Of a DNA stretch of 64,000 bases, positions 45,553-57,699 are shown piece by piece. The notes beneath the pieces are model-generated. The model saw only the letters and a program-made list of their open reading frames with translations, ran no database searches and was not told the origin of the DNA. The stretch is from Aureobasidium sp. EXF-3400 (lineage: Eukaryota; Ascomycota; Dothideomycetes; Dothideales; Saccotheciaceae), in contig SWBL01000247.1 of the NCBI GenBank assembly GCA_024195585.1, forward strand, positions 16,734 to 80,733. The letters run 5' to 3'. The position numbers were made by a program, and so were the translations under genes. Within the stretch, counting starts at the first letter, position 1. Each line of letters opens with the position of its first letter.

Positions 45553-46787
45553 ATGGTTCGCGCAAAGTCGGTCAAGCCTGAGGCCGCGCCCAAGCCTGCG
45601 CCAGACCTCAAGCAAATCTTGGTTGATAGATCTGAATTCACTCGCACTCGCGACGCGGTAAGTTTTTCCTCAATGTCACGTCGCATTCATAATGCGCCCA
45701 TCTTTGCGACTCGATCCATACGAATATCGAGCGTGTTGCATGTTGGGCGCAATTGTGTCATGTTGCGACAGACGCGTCTCGACCCACCTCGAGGCGCGTC
45801 GCGGACCACAAAACCTCCAAGACTCGATACTGACAGCAAACAATAGCTCGTCACCTCATGGGTCGCTCTCGAGAACGCTCTCCACAATGCCACCACTGCC
45901 TACATTGACCACTCCAATGCATGGCTCGGTGGCACCGTCGACCTCGATCCCAGCATGATGAACCTCGGCGCATTCCTCCAGTCTGGCGAACTCGTCACCA
46001 TTGGCGGTGGCCCTCCTGCCGCTCCTGAGAAGAAGCAGAGAAAGAAGGCTGAGCCCAGAGATCCCAACCAGCCTAAGCGTCCCCTGACCGCTTACCTCCT
46101 GTGGCTGGGCGAGAACCGCGAGAAGATCCACTCCGAGCTTGGCCCTGACCAGAAGAGAGGCGAGATCTCGTCCGAGGGTACCAAGAGATGGCACATGTTG
46201 CCCGATGAGGTCAAGCAGGTTTGTTCATTCCACTCATGTCAACCTTGCGCAATTGCTGACCCCAACAACAGAAGTACAAGGATGCATACGTCGCCTCGCG
46301 CGATGTCTACAACAAGGAGCTCGCCGACTTCAAGGCCAATGGCGCACCCATCGCTGCTGACAGCCCCGATGCCGACGACGAAGATATCGAGGAGCCTGCC
46401 TCTGCTGCCGTCGCCGCCGAGTCCGACGACTCCGAAGATGACAGCACCTCTGAGGAGGAGAAGGAGCCCACCCCTCCTCCGGTCAAGACTCCCAAGTCTG
46501 CCCTGAAGGGTGGTCGCAAGAAGGCCGCTGCCCCGGCCTCGTCCCCTCCCCTTCCCGCCTCCAGCCCCGTCAAGAAGGGTGCCTTCACCGCTGTCAACGG
46601 CTCCAACAAGCGCAAGAGCAAGACCACCGACGCCGAAGCCGTCGTTGAGGAGCCCAAGAAGAAGCGCGGTCGCAAGGCCAAGGAGGAGGAGGTCCCTGCT
46701 TCTACTCCCGCTGAGGTTCCCGCCAGCGCAAAGAAGGACAAGAAGGAGAAGAAGAAGGGTCGCAAGAGCGTCGGCGGTGATGCTTAA
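45553..46787 (+). CDS. HMG-box chromatin protein, 3 exons
   Basis: Exons 45553-45657, 45847-46218, 46272-46787 give 330 aa; the first intron is long (189 nt) and the second 53 nt. A helical N-terminal part (LVTSWVALENALHNATTAYIDH) precedes one HMG box at about 120-190 (PKRPLTAYLLWLGENREKI...KRWHMLPDEVKQKYKDAY). The tail alternates acidic and Pro/Lys-rich segments with AT-hook-like GRKKA and KKKRGRKAK motifs. It is like fungal HmbB/Nhp6-related architectural proteins that bend DNA, but longer. It lies in the nucleus by inference from the basic tail. Confidence 0.88.
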
Positions 46788-47524
46788 ACGCCTGCACTGC
46801 ACCGTTCGATGTGCCCCTTGCCATCTCCCTTGCCCGAATATGTCTGGACTGCTCTGTTGAGGCATGACATGCCTACCAATCCCGATCGACGTTCCCGCCA
46901 GCCTCAAAAAGGCCAAGCAGGAAAAGAAGAGCCTCGCGTGACCATCAGAAATGATGCTGAGGCTATGACACCACCCTCGCTCGATTCATCCGTGAGTGGC
47001 CTGTAGACGCCCGCCCGTAGAAACATCAAGAAGGAGCACCTTGAGAGTTGTACGACACCCCCCATGACCTCGCCGCAAGAGGTTGTGACCCCAAAAAAAT
47101 AAGGGAGGAGTTGGAGTTTTTGCTGTTTTTTTGTCTTTATTGTTTTTCACTGTACATTCTTCTTTGCTTCTTGTGTGTATTGACAGCTTGTTTATAGCAT
47201 TGAGAATCAACATACGTACATCACTGAACCTCGTTTCGTCCACTCTGCTTATACGTCCGTCCGAGCCTCCACAGAATGCTTGCCGTTGAAAGCTCCTTCT
47301 CACAGCCCACCTTCGTGCACAATGTACACTCTATTCCCTAGCATATATCACGCTCGCTTGAGCGAACTTATGCAAGAGTGCGAGAATCGAGGTCATCCTG
47401 TACAGAGATACCGTGATGATGCCGTATCTCTGGGTCACAGCATTGAAATCCATCAGGAGAGAGCTACTAATAAACGAACAAATACGATTAAGGATAAATA
47501 CATCTAGAAGACTGATCATCTACT
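46788..47524. other. convergent intergenic region with duplicated HMG tail
   Basis: 46891-46941 repeats the coding tail of the HMG gene (GTTCCCGCCAGC then a Lys-rich stretch ending in TGA). The remainder is A/T-rich 3' flank of the HMG and chitinase genes. Confidence 0.5.
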
Positions 47525-50500
47525 CTAGTGACATTCCCCCTTGAAGTGCGGACAATAGAAGGTGTAATCACAAAGCTTCGCCACATCGCAATTTGCACAA
47601 TGTCCGTTATCGAAGACAAACTCCCACTCCTTCCCTTTGATCTCTGCTTTACCGACCGTACCGCACGTAGATATGATAGAATGCATGTTGGAAGCCTCAA
47701 GCTGAACATAGTACCCGTCACTCGCTTGATATCTCAGCACCTGGCCGTTTCCGGTAACATTGGCGTTGAAGCCTGGGTTGCATTCTCCAGGCCAGACTGT
47801 GTTTAGTCCTGCGAGTGTGTGGCTGGTAGTTCCGTGGCAGACGTGCACACCGTTGTCCCATACCTCTACGCCCATGAGATCGTTTACCCAGTCGGTTGCA
47901 CAGTTCGTTTGCATGACGTGGGCGGTGATGCAACGATCGGTTGGTTGGGGAGGAGCTTGCGAAGTTGTTTTTGGTGTACAGTCGCTCAGACTCGTACAGT
48001 GCTGCTCGTTGCTGTTGTCTAGCGTACAGATTTGGCATGTATCCTTGTAGGTACTCGTAGCAAGGCCTGTGTTGAGTTGCATTGTTACCGAGGGCATCGT
48101 TGTATATGCGCAGCTCTGTCTTGGAGTGACGTTGTCTGCGAGTTGTTCCGCAAAGGTGGACCCTGAGCACACACAATACGCTTTAGTGACGCCCTCACCT
48201 GGATCTTGGTTATGGTGGGTGCAGTCGATGAAATCGGTCGGGAGTGGACCTGCAGCTGTTGTTGCAAGAGTCGTGGTTGGCGTCTGCTTAGGAGCTGTTG
48301 ACTGGGAGGTGCTCGCAGGCTGTGCGGTACCTCGACTGGTGGTTGCTCCGGCTACGCCTTGCATGGGCAGTGTCCCGTCAATACTATAAACCATGCTTCC
48401 TACGGACCACCAGAGGGAATCATCCATGGTATAGTCCTCATCGGACCAGTCTTCCCAGGCAGTCACAACGTCGGCAGGTGCGACCGTGTAAATGCTGCTG
48501 ACATCGGTAGCAGTCGCCTCGCATCCCACAATATCTGCAGCGATCAGTATTCGGTCATTACGGTGTGGCTTCGGGGTCTCTACGAACCTGTACAGGAAGT
48601 CGTACACGAGGTTGTCGCCGACATAGCGAGGCATGAGGCTGAAGAAATCAGTCAGCACGTGTAGGTATGAGAACAGACAAAGCGAATACATACTTGAGCA
48701 AGAGCTATAAGTGGAGGTGGAGCAGCCGTCATCAGGGTCACTGGGGTCTGCGATGGGTTTAGGGTCATGAGGATGTGGTCCATGAGGATCAGGCCAATTG
48801 AAAGGATCGTCCCAACAGCTGAAACCACAATGACTTCCGTGCGAGCAGAACAATCGACATTTGCTGCCACACCCTGTGTGACAAGTAGGACCGGGAGGTT
48901 TGCCGGAGTGAACAACGACCACGGGTTGAGTATGGTCTGGCTCTGTGCTTGATGGCTTGTTGTATCCTGTTGGCCACGGAGGTGGTTGGAATGTACGAGT
49001 TCGTACAGGATATGTGACGCCCGGGCTGGTGGTTTTAGGTGGGTTATCCGTTAATATGATGATTGGGGGAACTACACTTGTGGTCACCGTGTAGGACGTT
49101 TCCAAGACACCTGAATTTGTCCAGTTGAAGTTCCATACATCAATGATCGAGGTGGTGATTGGTGGCACAGTAATGATGGTCGTTTCGGTGATCAGCTGCC
49201 ATCCTGTCGAGACAGTGGTGTTTCCGTTTTGTGTTATTGTCGTGACACTCGGCCAAGCCACTTCGAGAGATGTAGTGATTGGGGGAAAGGAGATGGTCGT
49301 TGGGCTGTCCAGCGTCAGAGGCGGGAGAATGAGATTGCATGGAGCATCGCATGTGGCCCGTGGACTTGAGCTTGACCAAATAACAGGGTCGATATAAACG
49401 TCTTCACCAGATCCAGAATCGGAAGTCGTGTTGTAGCATGGTCCAGACTGACAGCCGTCACCACAGTGAGCATCACTGTCTCCACAGTATCCAGAAGAAG
49501 AGCAGCATGCACCTTTAGACCAGGAGCCACAGATGGAGTCAGAGAACGCAGCACCACAGGTTCCGTCCGTGGTTCCAAAAGACGACCAGCAATCTCCGGA
49601 CTGGCATCCGTTACCGCAATAACCCGACGTCGAACCACAGTACCCAGACGAAGAGCAGCAGTTGCCAGTTTCCCAATCGCCACAGACGATGCCTTTACCA
49701 CAACTACCATCCGTGGTTGTTGGCAGGTTGATACCATCAGGCTTGTTTCCGCTGTAGAATTCAGTACAGCTCTTTGATAGTGTGGACTCTCCGGACTCAC
49801 CTTCCAGTTGCCATAAAATCAACACTCCAGATCATAGTTCCGCCAAAGCACATTTTATCGGCCCAGGACTTCTTGTTAGCGATGGTTTCAAGATCATCAT
49901 ATCCGATCCATTGATCGTCCCAGGTGATTTGTTTCATCATTGGAGCTGCAAGATACTCTGGCACAATGCCCTTATCTTCTATCAGGGCATCGATCTCACG
50001 CAAAGACATGACACCGTCGAAATTGGTACAGGGGCCAGGCTTGCTTGGTCCAGCAAATGAGCAGCCGATGTAGGCGCAACTTGGGCTAGTCACTGTATAA
50101 CCTCTGCCATAGTAAGCAAGCCCAAAGTTGATCTTTGAAGGATTGAGTCCATCAAACCACAATGGCATCGTGTCATTGTAAATCTCGCGAATGTCGGCCT
50201 GGCCACGGACAATTGATCCCAAAGTTTTGGTGTCCGCATCCCACGAGCCGTGGAGGTCGTAACTGTTGGTCACAGCAAAATCAGCGGCAAGATATCGAGG
50301 TTCTTGAATCATTCCTAACTTACGACATGAATCCGAACCAGTCAACGTAGGGCTCCATTGCTATCGCATCGAAATAGCGGAGATACCAGTAGTCCGGAGC
50401 AAGTGTCAAACTGATACCATAAGCCGAACCATAAGCCGAACGCATCTCCCTTACCAGCGAGACAAAATTCTCAGTATCCGCTCGTTTTCCGCCGCGTGTT

Positions 50501-51766
50501 TCCGAACCTGGATATTCCCAGTCAAGATCGACGCCTTGGAAGCCGTACCGGTCCATGAATGACTTGAGAGATGAAATGAACGCCGATCGGCTACTTGTTG
50601 AAGAAACCATGTCGCTCCAGGTCGTGTGAGTGGTAGCATTCGCATCGCTAAAGTCGAAGCCTCCGATTGCGATCCATGTTTTCAAGTTTGCAGTCTTCAA
50701 ACCAGTGAATTCGGTGTACATGGCGACATCGGCCTCGTTGGCGGCAACGACGGCAAAGGAATGAGGGTCGATGCTTGCAAAGGCGAAGTAAAGATGAGAC
50801 AGGCCGGTTGTGTTGATCTGAGCCGGCTCGACTCGGTTGCACAGCCGCTGTCTGACGTTCGACGACTGATAGTATCCAATGGTGCGGCCGCTTGTCGAAC
50901 CACTGGAACCGCAGCTTGGTGCTGGGAAGGTCTGACAAGAGCCGTAACCACGCTGACATGCTCCACCTTCCAACGTATCGCCGCAGTAAAGCTCGGTGGT
51001 CTTGTTGTTTGGTCAGCTTCTACTGACACTTACAGTGATAAGAACGATTTACTTACACCACACCATCCATGGCTTGGGTTTACTCTTTTAGCGCTCTGGA
51101 CTTAGAAAAGGAGTGGTTCATCAGTGACTTACGAAGAACAGCAAAGATTCATTCCACAAGCGATGGCTCCGCCCTCGCTGTATTGTCCACACATGGCTGT
51201 AGCATCGCAGTTGCTGGTACAGTTCCCTGAGCCACAGTATTCTGGTCCATAACCACAGATACCAGTAGATCCACAACAACTGTCAAGGTACCATCAGCCT
51301 CTGAGACGTGAACGTATGTTAAAGCCACTGACCTGCCGTCAGCGCAAGGACTGCCGGTGCTGCAACGCTCAACTTCACGTCTGAACAAGGGATTGAATTT
51401 GGTCGAACTGGCGCTTGCATGGAGGCCTCTCCTTAAACGCCTGAAGACCGAAGTCGAATTCGTCGAGTTCGTGCTGCTTTGGGCGATGATGTAATCATTC
51501 GAGATCTTCTGGATTGGTAACGGAGGTGCTATTTGGGGATTTTGATGTCCTGGAGAGTATACTGTCGGCCAGTCTTGGAGCGCGTTATTTCGTTTCTGGA
51601 AAGAAGAGACGTCTACGGATGCTGAAACTTTAGCGTCGAGGAGAACATATGTTTTGGCAAGAACTAGGCACTCACGCTGCTCTTCGCGAACACTCCTTCC
51701 CGTCCAGAGAAGCACAACACACAAGACGAGCGCGAAGCCATATGCAACGTGCCTGAACCCGGACAT
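47525..51766 (-). CDS. large GH18 chitinase with CBM18 modules (subgroup C / killer-toxin-like), 9 exons
   Basis: Exons in gene order: 51766-51676, 51621-51333, 51279-51133, 51084-51057, 51000-50324, 50262-49801, 49751-48694, 48638-48588, 48534-47525; 1270 aa with consistent phases. An N-terminal hydrophobic signal/anchor (about 8-24) and dibasic sites (RRLRR, FRR) precede a Cys-rich chitin-binding CBM18 region (CCGSTGICGYG...CCSSVNPSHGWCG). The GH18 domain (about 205-560) has the catalytic GVDLDWEYP with the acid Glu, SYDLHG and MIWSVDF. Two further CBM18 modules (CCSSSGYCG twice) follow, then Thr/Pro-rich linkers, a conserved CSTSTYSSCSTSCLAMS...GCEATATD segment and a Cys-rich C-terminal domain. 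It probably acts on fungal cell walls, in remodelling or attack on other fungi. Confidence 0.9.
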
Positions 51767-52585
51767 CTTGGAAAGCCCTATACGGTTCCTGGTTGCATAC
51801 TGGGCGGCGTTAAAGACACTACTTATACACTGAACCCTGTTGTTCCGCTCCTGAAGTCCGCATGTATGTTGGAGACGAACTTGACTCCATCTATCATCGG
51901 ATTCTCGCTTGGGCTGAATCCTGTGCTAGTCCTCGTATACACTATAGCAGAAAATTTTCCTCTCGCTAAAGCCGCCAAGGCGGGTTCATTTAAAGGAGGA
52001 TGTATAGGATCACTCTTGAATATCGCTCAGATATTTCCAGAGTTCAACGGAGATCTGCCTCCTTGACTGAGTGGTGCTGGTTGCGGCAGTATTGGACGCA
52101 GAAGCATATAGTCGGTCAACTATGCCTTGGACCTTGGGTCATCGATTTGACGTTCACGCCTATATTGACTCCATTGATTATAGAGTGCGAAGCTCAATCA
52201 AATTTCATCTGTGCTTCGCGCATAATCTTCTGATTATCATGCCGCCTCGCCACCTCGTGCCTATCTCCGTTTTCTCTACTGGCAAGAGTGAAAGCGGCCT
52301 CATTTCGGAGTCACGCAATTTGATCCTGAAAGGCTGAGGGGGTCAAAGCCATTCGCTACACAAGCTAAGCCGTGTGGTCGTTCTGGTTGTTGTCCCATAA
52401 AGAATTTAGCGCAGTTTACTAGTGATACGAAGCCTCGACAAGGCTTTGATGGTCAATATGAGTTCGTACCAAGCGTACAATGCTCGCGCCTATCTGTTTA
52501 ATAGAATAGGGTCCAGCACGTCAAATAGACCAGGGTTCGCTCGTCCGGTCAGAAAGTATCGGAATCTCCCCTCTCTACTCTAGCA
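51767..52585. other. divergent promoter region, chitinase / metalloprotease
   Basis: 819 bp between two secreted-protein genes read outward. No gene seen; a TTATAC stretch near 51829 could serve the chitinase side but in the wrong orientation to be sure. Confidence 0.45.
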
Positions 52586-53932
52586 ATGTCATTCGGGCGG
52601 ATTAGCTGTTGGTTGACCTTGCTTGCCGTCGCTGTCAGCGAGTGGCATCTTGTGTCTGCAGTGACAGCTAAGTCAATCGCCGATCTTTTCGATGTCAGCT
52701 TCGATACTTCTGCGGGTGGCAACTGTGCCCAGTATGGCGAAGACATGTTGAACAACATGGTTTCCGACGCTTTCGACCTGGCTACGGTAGGCCTAGCAGC
52801 TGTCGATGCTGCCACGGACACAAACAACGCCCTATATGGCGAGGCATTCAGGCTTCTCGCGGCCTGGTTCCTCACCCCTCATCTCTCTCCGGCCGACTAC
52901 GATCAGATTGGCAGTGAGTATTCAGAGAGAAACAACACTTCAAGACCGTTAGGCTAAGAAAGGCGATCAGACAGCTACCAGTCCGTGTACGACTTCCTTA
53001 GTGGCAGCTTGACCGCAGTAAACGGCGGTGAGTCCCAAATCAAGCCACTCCTCGTTTGCGGAGATTCATGGGTTCATCGCCAGAGTATGGATGATCAAGC
53101 ACTGGAGCTTGATAGTACAGGACACGTCGTGGGTGTAAAAAACAACCAAGGACAACCTATCCTGATAAAAGACATCCCGGAGTATGTGCAAAAGCAAAGA
53201 GTCGCAGTAACGATATTGAGTGGAAAATCCTATCCTCCAGAGGCCTTTCCTGTACGTACACGAGTGGACCATGAGAAGTCGATTTCGCTAATCTCAGTAT
53301 AGTACTGGAGTGAACGGCTTGGGGAATATCAATTTGACAAGGCATATGGTGGCTGTGGCGATCCAAACAGTTACATCTGCGCAGGCAACACTCAAACAGC
53401 TGCTGGGCCACACGGCATGACAAGGTCCAGGGGCGCCAAGAAAAATGTTGTCATCCTCTGTGATAGTTCATTCAAAAGGAACGGGCGGCTGCACACCGTA
53501 GCGCCCATGTGTGCGGATGCAAGCACTTTTGTCAACAACAAGGCTCCAGCGGGCGTCACAGCAACCCCGTGCAACAAGATGACACCAGACGCAGGAACCT
53601 TGTTCCATGAGTTGTTCCACCTTGTCATTGGAAGCTCTCAAACGACACCAGCTAACGGTGAAGAATATGTTCCTGCGAAGTTGTTGGGTAAGGTCGTTCG
53701 CGAAAAGAGTAAGGTTCTTATGACTTTGAACGAAGCCATTGTGAATCCTGAGACGTATACATACGTGGCGTAAGTGCCTCTCTTTGATTTTGCTCTGAGA
53801 TCATGAGCCGAAAGGCCCAGATTTGGCTAATTGCTAGCATACAGGACTGGATTTGACTACACGCTCCACTATGAACTTGTAAACGGCCGTCCTGTAGAGT
53901 GGTACACAGGACGCTGCACGTGGCAGAGCTGA
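52586..53932 (+). CDS. secreted HExxH metalloprotease-like protein, 4 exons
   Basis: Exons 52586-52913, 52971-53251, 53303-53769 and 53845-53932 give 387 aa. Signal peptide about residues 1-25 (ending LVSA). The zinc motif HELFH (in GTLFHELFHLVIG, about residue 290) with the preceding CNKMTPDAG and following GEEYVPAKLLG suggests a zincin of the fungal putative-peptidase / lysine-specific metalloendopeptidase group (M35-like). The third zinc ligand cannot be fixed by eye. The C-terminus TGFDYTLHYELV resembles the tail of that group. The divergent neighbour is the large chitinase, so both could be induced together. Protease activity is predicted only. Confidence 0.75.
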
Positions 53933-54222
53933 TGGAGGGACAAACTTGGTGTAGTCGATGAGTATGTTTGAGGGTTACGATGGTCGAGTTGCCAGGGTAT
54001 AAGCTCTGACCAGCACCCATGGGCGTGTACAAAACCAACAGCGTACGTAGCCAGTGGTTGTGATAGAACCCAAGATGTACGATATGGGATGGACATGCGT
54101 CTAGAACCCCTCGCGTTCCATACTGTCTGCGCATTGAACAAAGACCGCCCTCGGACATCCTTGGAGTTTATCCGTGCAATGATAGCAGAATGTCGTAATT
54201 ATTGGCATATGAGACTGACTGT

Positions 54223-54537
54223 CTACAGGTCGGGGTCGTCATTGTCGTCGTCAACCATGTAACAGACCGCAGTGTTGTTAATCTCTGCCTCGTATTCCTT
54301 TTGATGTTCGCGGATCGAGTGTAACCATGCACCCGTCAGGCTGACTGTAGAATCGCGGTATTGAGAACAATCATGATCGTCGGAAGCCCATTTCGAATTG
54401 ACAAGTTCAAGCGCGCGTCGGCAGGTGCACGTGAACCCCGAAAAATCATGGGGCCACATGAAGTTCAAAATTCTGAAGATTATCTCGGTCGGGAGCTCAT
54501 CGAAGAGGTTTGCTTTCGCATGCCGCTCGGTCGTCAT
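54223..54537 (-). CDS. short F-box protein
   Basis: 104 aa. NLFDELPTEIIFRILNFMWPHDFSGFTCTCRRALELV (about residues 10-46) is a good F-box, the Skp1-binding module of SCF ubiquitin ligases. There is no substrate-binding repeat; the tail is acidic (DDDNDDPDL). It could be a whole small gene or the N-terminal exon of a longer one, but no downstream exon is evident. Confidence 0.55.
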   Translation of the reverse strand: MTTERHAKANLFDELPTEIIFRILNFMWPHDFSGFTCTCRRALELVNSKWASDDHDCSQYRDSTVSLTGAWLHSIREHQKEYEAEINNTAVCYMVDDDNDDPDL

Positions 54538-55596
54538 GTTGAGGGTCTAGTAACGGCCTCTCGAGCAGCGCCAGGATAGTGCAGAAAGAGTTCAGAGCTG
54601 ACGCACAAGGCGAAGGTAAAGCTGTCAAACGCAATGTCTTGTGGAGGACGGTTCGATATGAAGAATTCCGGTCACTTGTAGCCAGAAGGGAATGCCAAGA
54701 CTCCAGAATCGTGATTACCTGAACCTGGATAACCACTGCCTCATCCATCTCTCGGTGTATACTATGTATGCGGGTCAAACTGATCATGCATTGTTATACG
54801 CAACGATTCTTCAACACACGGAGAGCTAGGATCGCCTTTGCTAGGACGCATCCAAGGAGACAGTAGCTGACAATTCAAGTGTAGGAGACAAGACGCGTCG
54901 TCGGAAAAGTGACTGGTGTTGTGGTCAAAGCTTCAGGCTTGAGCCCGACCTTTTGACGCACCATCCAACGACACATCTGCATCACGCATCATCAATCCCG
55001 GAGCGACCTGTCGACATCCGGAATCGTATTACTCTGCGCCTAGGAGCAACGACTACAGCATTGTCGCGAGGAAGCTGCTCTGGCAGCTCCAAGTTCAACG
55101 CCAATGAGCGCAGACCGCCTTCATCCAGTTGAGCGATACGAATAATTGATGTTTGTAGGAAAGATAATGCAGTACGATTCACACACGTCCCAGTCTGTAG
55201 ATGAGAGCTTGGTGCGGCACGCAAAGAGGCGCGGGGAGATACAGCTGCGCCTGTCTTGTTTGAGTTAACCCGTGCATGCATACCGGGTTCCCACTTCTTG
55301 GGAACTCGCGCAAGTCTCTGTCAACTCCCCTGTGTCTCCCACTATACGCTCCATACCGTCAAAGAGGTAGATGCCTAACGCCAAGACCGGTGATTGGTTT
55401 GGAACCGGGACGACGAAACCCTTCCGTACCCTTGTCCGTTTGCTGATGAGCTCTTTGCTTTGTTTGTGACAGATCCTCAATAGCTCTCATCCCCCCTCTC
55501 TCTGTTCTGTACTCTCCATCTCAACTCCTAGAGTTTTACAGTTGCCTCATCCACTTTACTACAACTCGACATCTTCCATCATAACTTGAGGACACC
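54538..55596. other. intergenic region
   Basis: About 1.06 kb between the F-box and C2H2 genes; several short frames without features. The last 100 nt are the pyrimidine-rich leader of the C2H2 gene. Confidence 0.45.
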
Positions 55597-56349
55597 ATGG
55601 GCAGCTACGAGTGTGACTCCTGCAATCGATGCTTCAACTCCTGGCGTGCTTGTACCCAACACATGAATGCTCTGGATCACTGGCAGTGGCCTTACGAATG
55701 TGAAACTTGCAACACTCGTTTCCGTTTCGAGGACGCTCGTGATGATCACCAGGAGGACGAAGGCCATTACAAGCACCTCCACTGCTCCGATTGCGATCGC
55801 TACTTCCAGAGCGCTCACCACCTGGCTCAGCATATGAGAAGCCGCATCCATCAAGGCACCTCAATCCCTTGTCCATTCTGTCAGACTTCCTTCGTCACTG
55901 CCAGCGGCGTTTCCCACCATCTTGAGACCTCCTCCTATCCCAAGGCCAAGAACCTCTCCAGCAGCGTCATTCATCGTATTCTCAGTCAACGTGATCCCAA
56001 CAACGTCATAACCGAACGCCTGCTCGAATGGCACGACGGCAACACCATCGACTCGACCTGGAACCCCAACTCTGCTTACAACGGTTCCGGCTACGAGTGC
56101 TACATCTGTCACCGCCAGTTCAGCACCCCCAGAGCCCTCGAGCAGCACATCCGCAGCCCTGCCCACCAAGCTCCTCTGTACCACTGTCCCAACAAGACCG
56201 GCAAGTGCGGCGGTAAGCGCTTCCCCACGCTCGCTGCCTTGTTCAACCACCTCGAGAGCGAGAGTTGCGGATACGCCAAGTTCGCTACCGTTCAGAAGAA
56301 CGTCCGTGAATTCTTCACTGGAGGTGGTCAGAAGTTGGTCTCTTTCTAG
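55597..56349 (+). CDS. C2H2 zinc-finger protein
   Basis: 250 aa, intronless. Cys2His2 units: CDSCNRCF...HMNALDH, CETCNTRF...HQEDEGH, CSDCDRYF...HMRSRIH, CPFCQTSF...HLETSS (last His less clear) and CYICHRQF...HIRSPAH, with a further CPNKTGKCGGKRF...HLESESC unit. Fingers of the form CxxC-x12-H-x5-H recur in a fungal family of unannotated C2H2 proteins. It may bind nucleic acid; the wide His spacing is closer to RNA-binding JAZ-type fingers than to classical DNA-binding ones, which is an inference. Confidence 0.85.
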   Translation: MGSYECDSCNRCFNSWRACTQHMNALDHWQWPYECETCNTRFRFEDARDDHQEDEGHYKHLHCSDCDRYFQSAHHLAQHMRSRIHQGTSIPCPFCQTSFVTASGVSHHLETSSYPKAKNLSSSVIHRILSQRDPNNVITERLLEWHDGNTIDSTWNPNSAYNGSGYECYICHRQFSTPRALEQHIRSPAHQAPLYHCPNKTGKCGGKRFPTLAALFNHLESESCGYAKFATVQKNVREFFTGGGQKLVSF

Positions 56350-56964
56350 AGGTGTACTGACTGATATTGGGTTTCACGGATGCGTTCAGTTCGGCGCAAG
56401 ACACCGCTCACCACACTTGCAAGGCATTACACGCGAAATATTGTTATGGTTGGATTGATGGGATGTATGGGCTTGAAGAAACTCTACTTTGTCTGTAGAG
56501 AGACTAGTGTTGGAGAGCAGCTAACCACACGAGCGAACGGGATGCAGACGGACTCAGCGTGGTGGTATACACGTATGCATGGTTGAGCTTGGCCTTCAAG
56601 TTACGGACAAGGTCATGGGTCTATGAGATATTTTCATGTCTGGTTCATGACACGACGCTCTTTAGGAATCCACAAACGGCTCGGACACGGCAGAGTGAGA
56701 GAGCCCTGATGATCATGGAGCAGAGAGATCTTTCACGAAGTCCTGTGGGGCTTAGACCAGGCGATCGCTTTATCATCAGCTCGTTGTCAAGAAGAACCGT
56801 CCATTGAAAGCGAGCATACATAGACACGAACATGAATAACAGAGTAGAGTTGGCGCTCGTCATGACGAGAATCACATCGGTTTCATTTCGTCTCGTTTCT
56901 TTTGTACTTCATCACGAACGTGATTTGGTTAAGGAGTTTCCTTCAGCGAGGACTTTTCGCCCTC
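56350..56964. other. convergent intergenic region
   Basis: Downstream of the C2H2 gene and of the acidic protein gene. No feature recognised. Confidence 0.5.
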
Positions 56965-57699
56965 TTACATCGGCACTTCACCCAGACCCCATGCAACTGG
57001 TATATCAGACTCGGACCTCGGAGCAATCTTGTGACCAGAAATTGCAACATCCTTCCACTCCAGCGAAGCACAATTCAGCGTCCCTTTGAACTTGCGACAA
57101 TCATTGCTCGGGAAAATGATGTATCCAAGCCCTGACTCAGCCTTTTCCTCTCCCACTGCTGGTGACTCGATTACACCATTCCACCTTAACCAAAACTTTG
57201 GCTCTCTGAAACTGTTCTTTTCAAAAGTGTCGAAGCGATCAGGCTCAGGCTCTTCTTCTGACTCTTCCTCGTCCTCTTCATCACTGTCCTCGTCATCTTC
57301 TCCTGTTCCGGTCTTCTTTTCTTCCTCGTCTTTCTCCTCTTCTACCTTCTTCACAGGTTCCAAAGTATCCAAAATCCCCTGTAAACTCTTCCTACTCGCC
57401 GCCAACAACACCGCAGCTCTAATCACACCCGGCAGTGACATTTCCCCCACTACACCATTTCCACATTCGGTCAATCTGTATAATTCCAACACTGCATCTT
57501 GATTTGATGATGTATCCATCTCATTGTAGAGTTTAAACCATGAAGGACATTTTATCGTGTAACTGCCAAAGGTTTTGCGGACGTCAAAGGTTGTGCGTTT
57601 GGATTTTCCGCTGCCACCGGATTTCGAGCCGTTGTTGCGGGATTGTCTGTTGTGCATGTGGCGGGAGGTAAATGCTGTTTCTTGCCAGGAGTCGTCCAT
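56965..57699 (-). CDS. hypothetical protein with acidic insert
   Basis: 244 aa, intronless. I do not recognise a named domain. The N-terminus is basic (SKSGGSGKSKRTTF), a middle helical part reads GVIRAAVLLAASRKSLQGILDTL, then comes a highly acidic tract (about residues 118-152, mostly Glu/Asp/Ser). A folded-looking C-terminus follows: KFWLRWNGVIESP...GLGYIIFPSNDCRKFKGTLNC. The C-terminal block looks conserved-type rather than low complexity, so the gene is probably real. Confidence 0.6.
   Translation of the reverse strand: MDDSWQETAFTSRHMHNRQSRNNGSKSGGSGKSKRTTFDVRKTFGSYTIKCPSWFKLYNEMDTSSNQDAVLELYRLTECGNGVVGEMSLPGVIRAAVLLAASRKSLQGILDTLEPVKKVEEEKDEEEKKTGTGEDDEDSDEEDEEESEEEPEPDRFDTFEKNSFREPKFWLRWNGVIESPAVGEEKAESGLGYIIFPSNDCRKFKGTLNCASLEWKDVAISGHKIAPRSESDIPVAWGLGEVPM

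Noticed and set aside
46239..46916. 225-codon minus-strand open frame over the HMG gene
   Set aside because: Antisense of the Lys/Glu-rich tail; Leu/Gly-rich low complexity.
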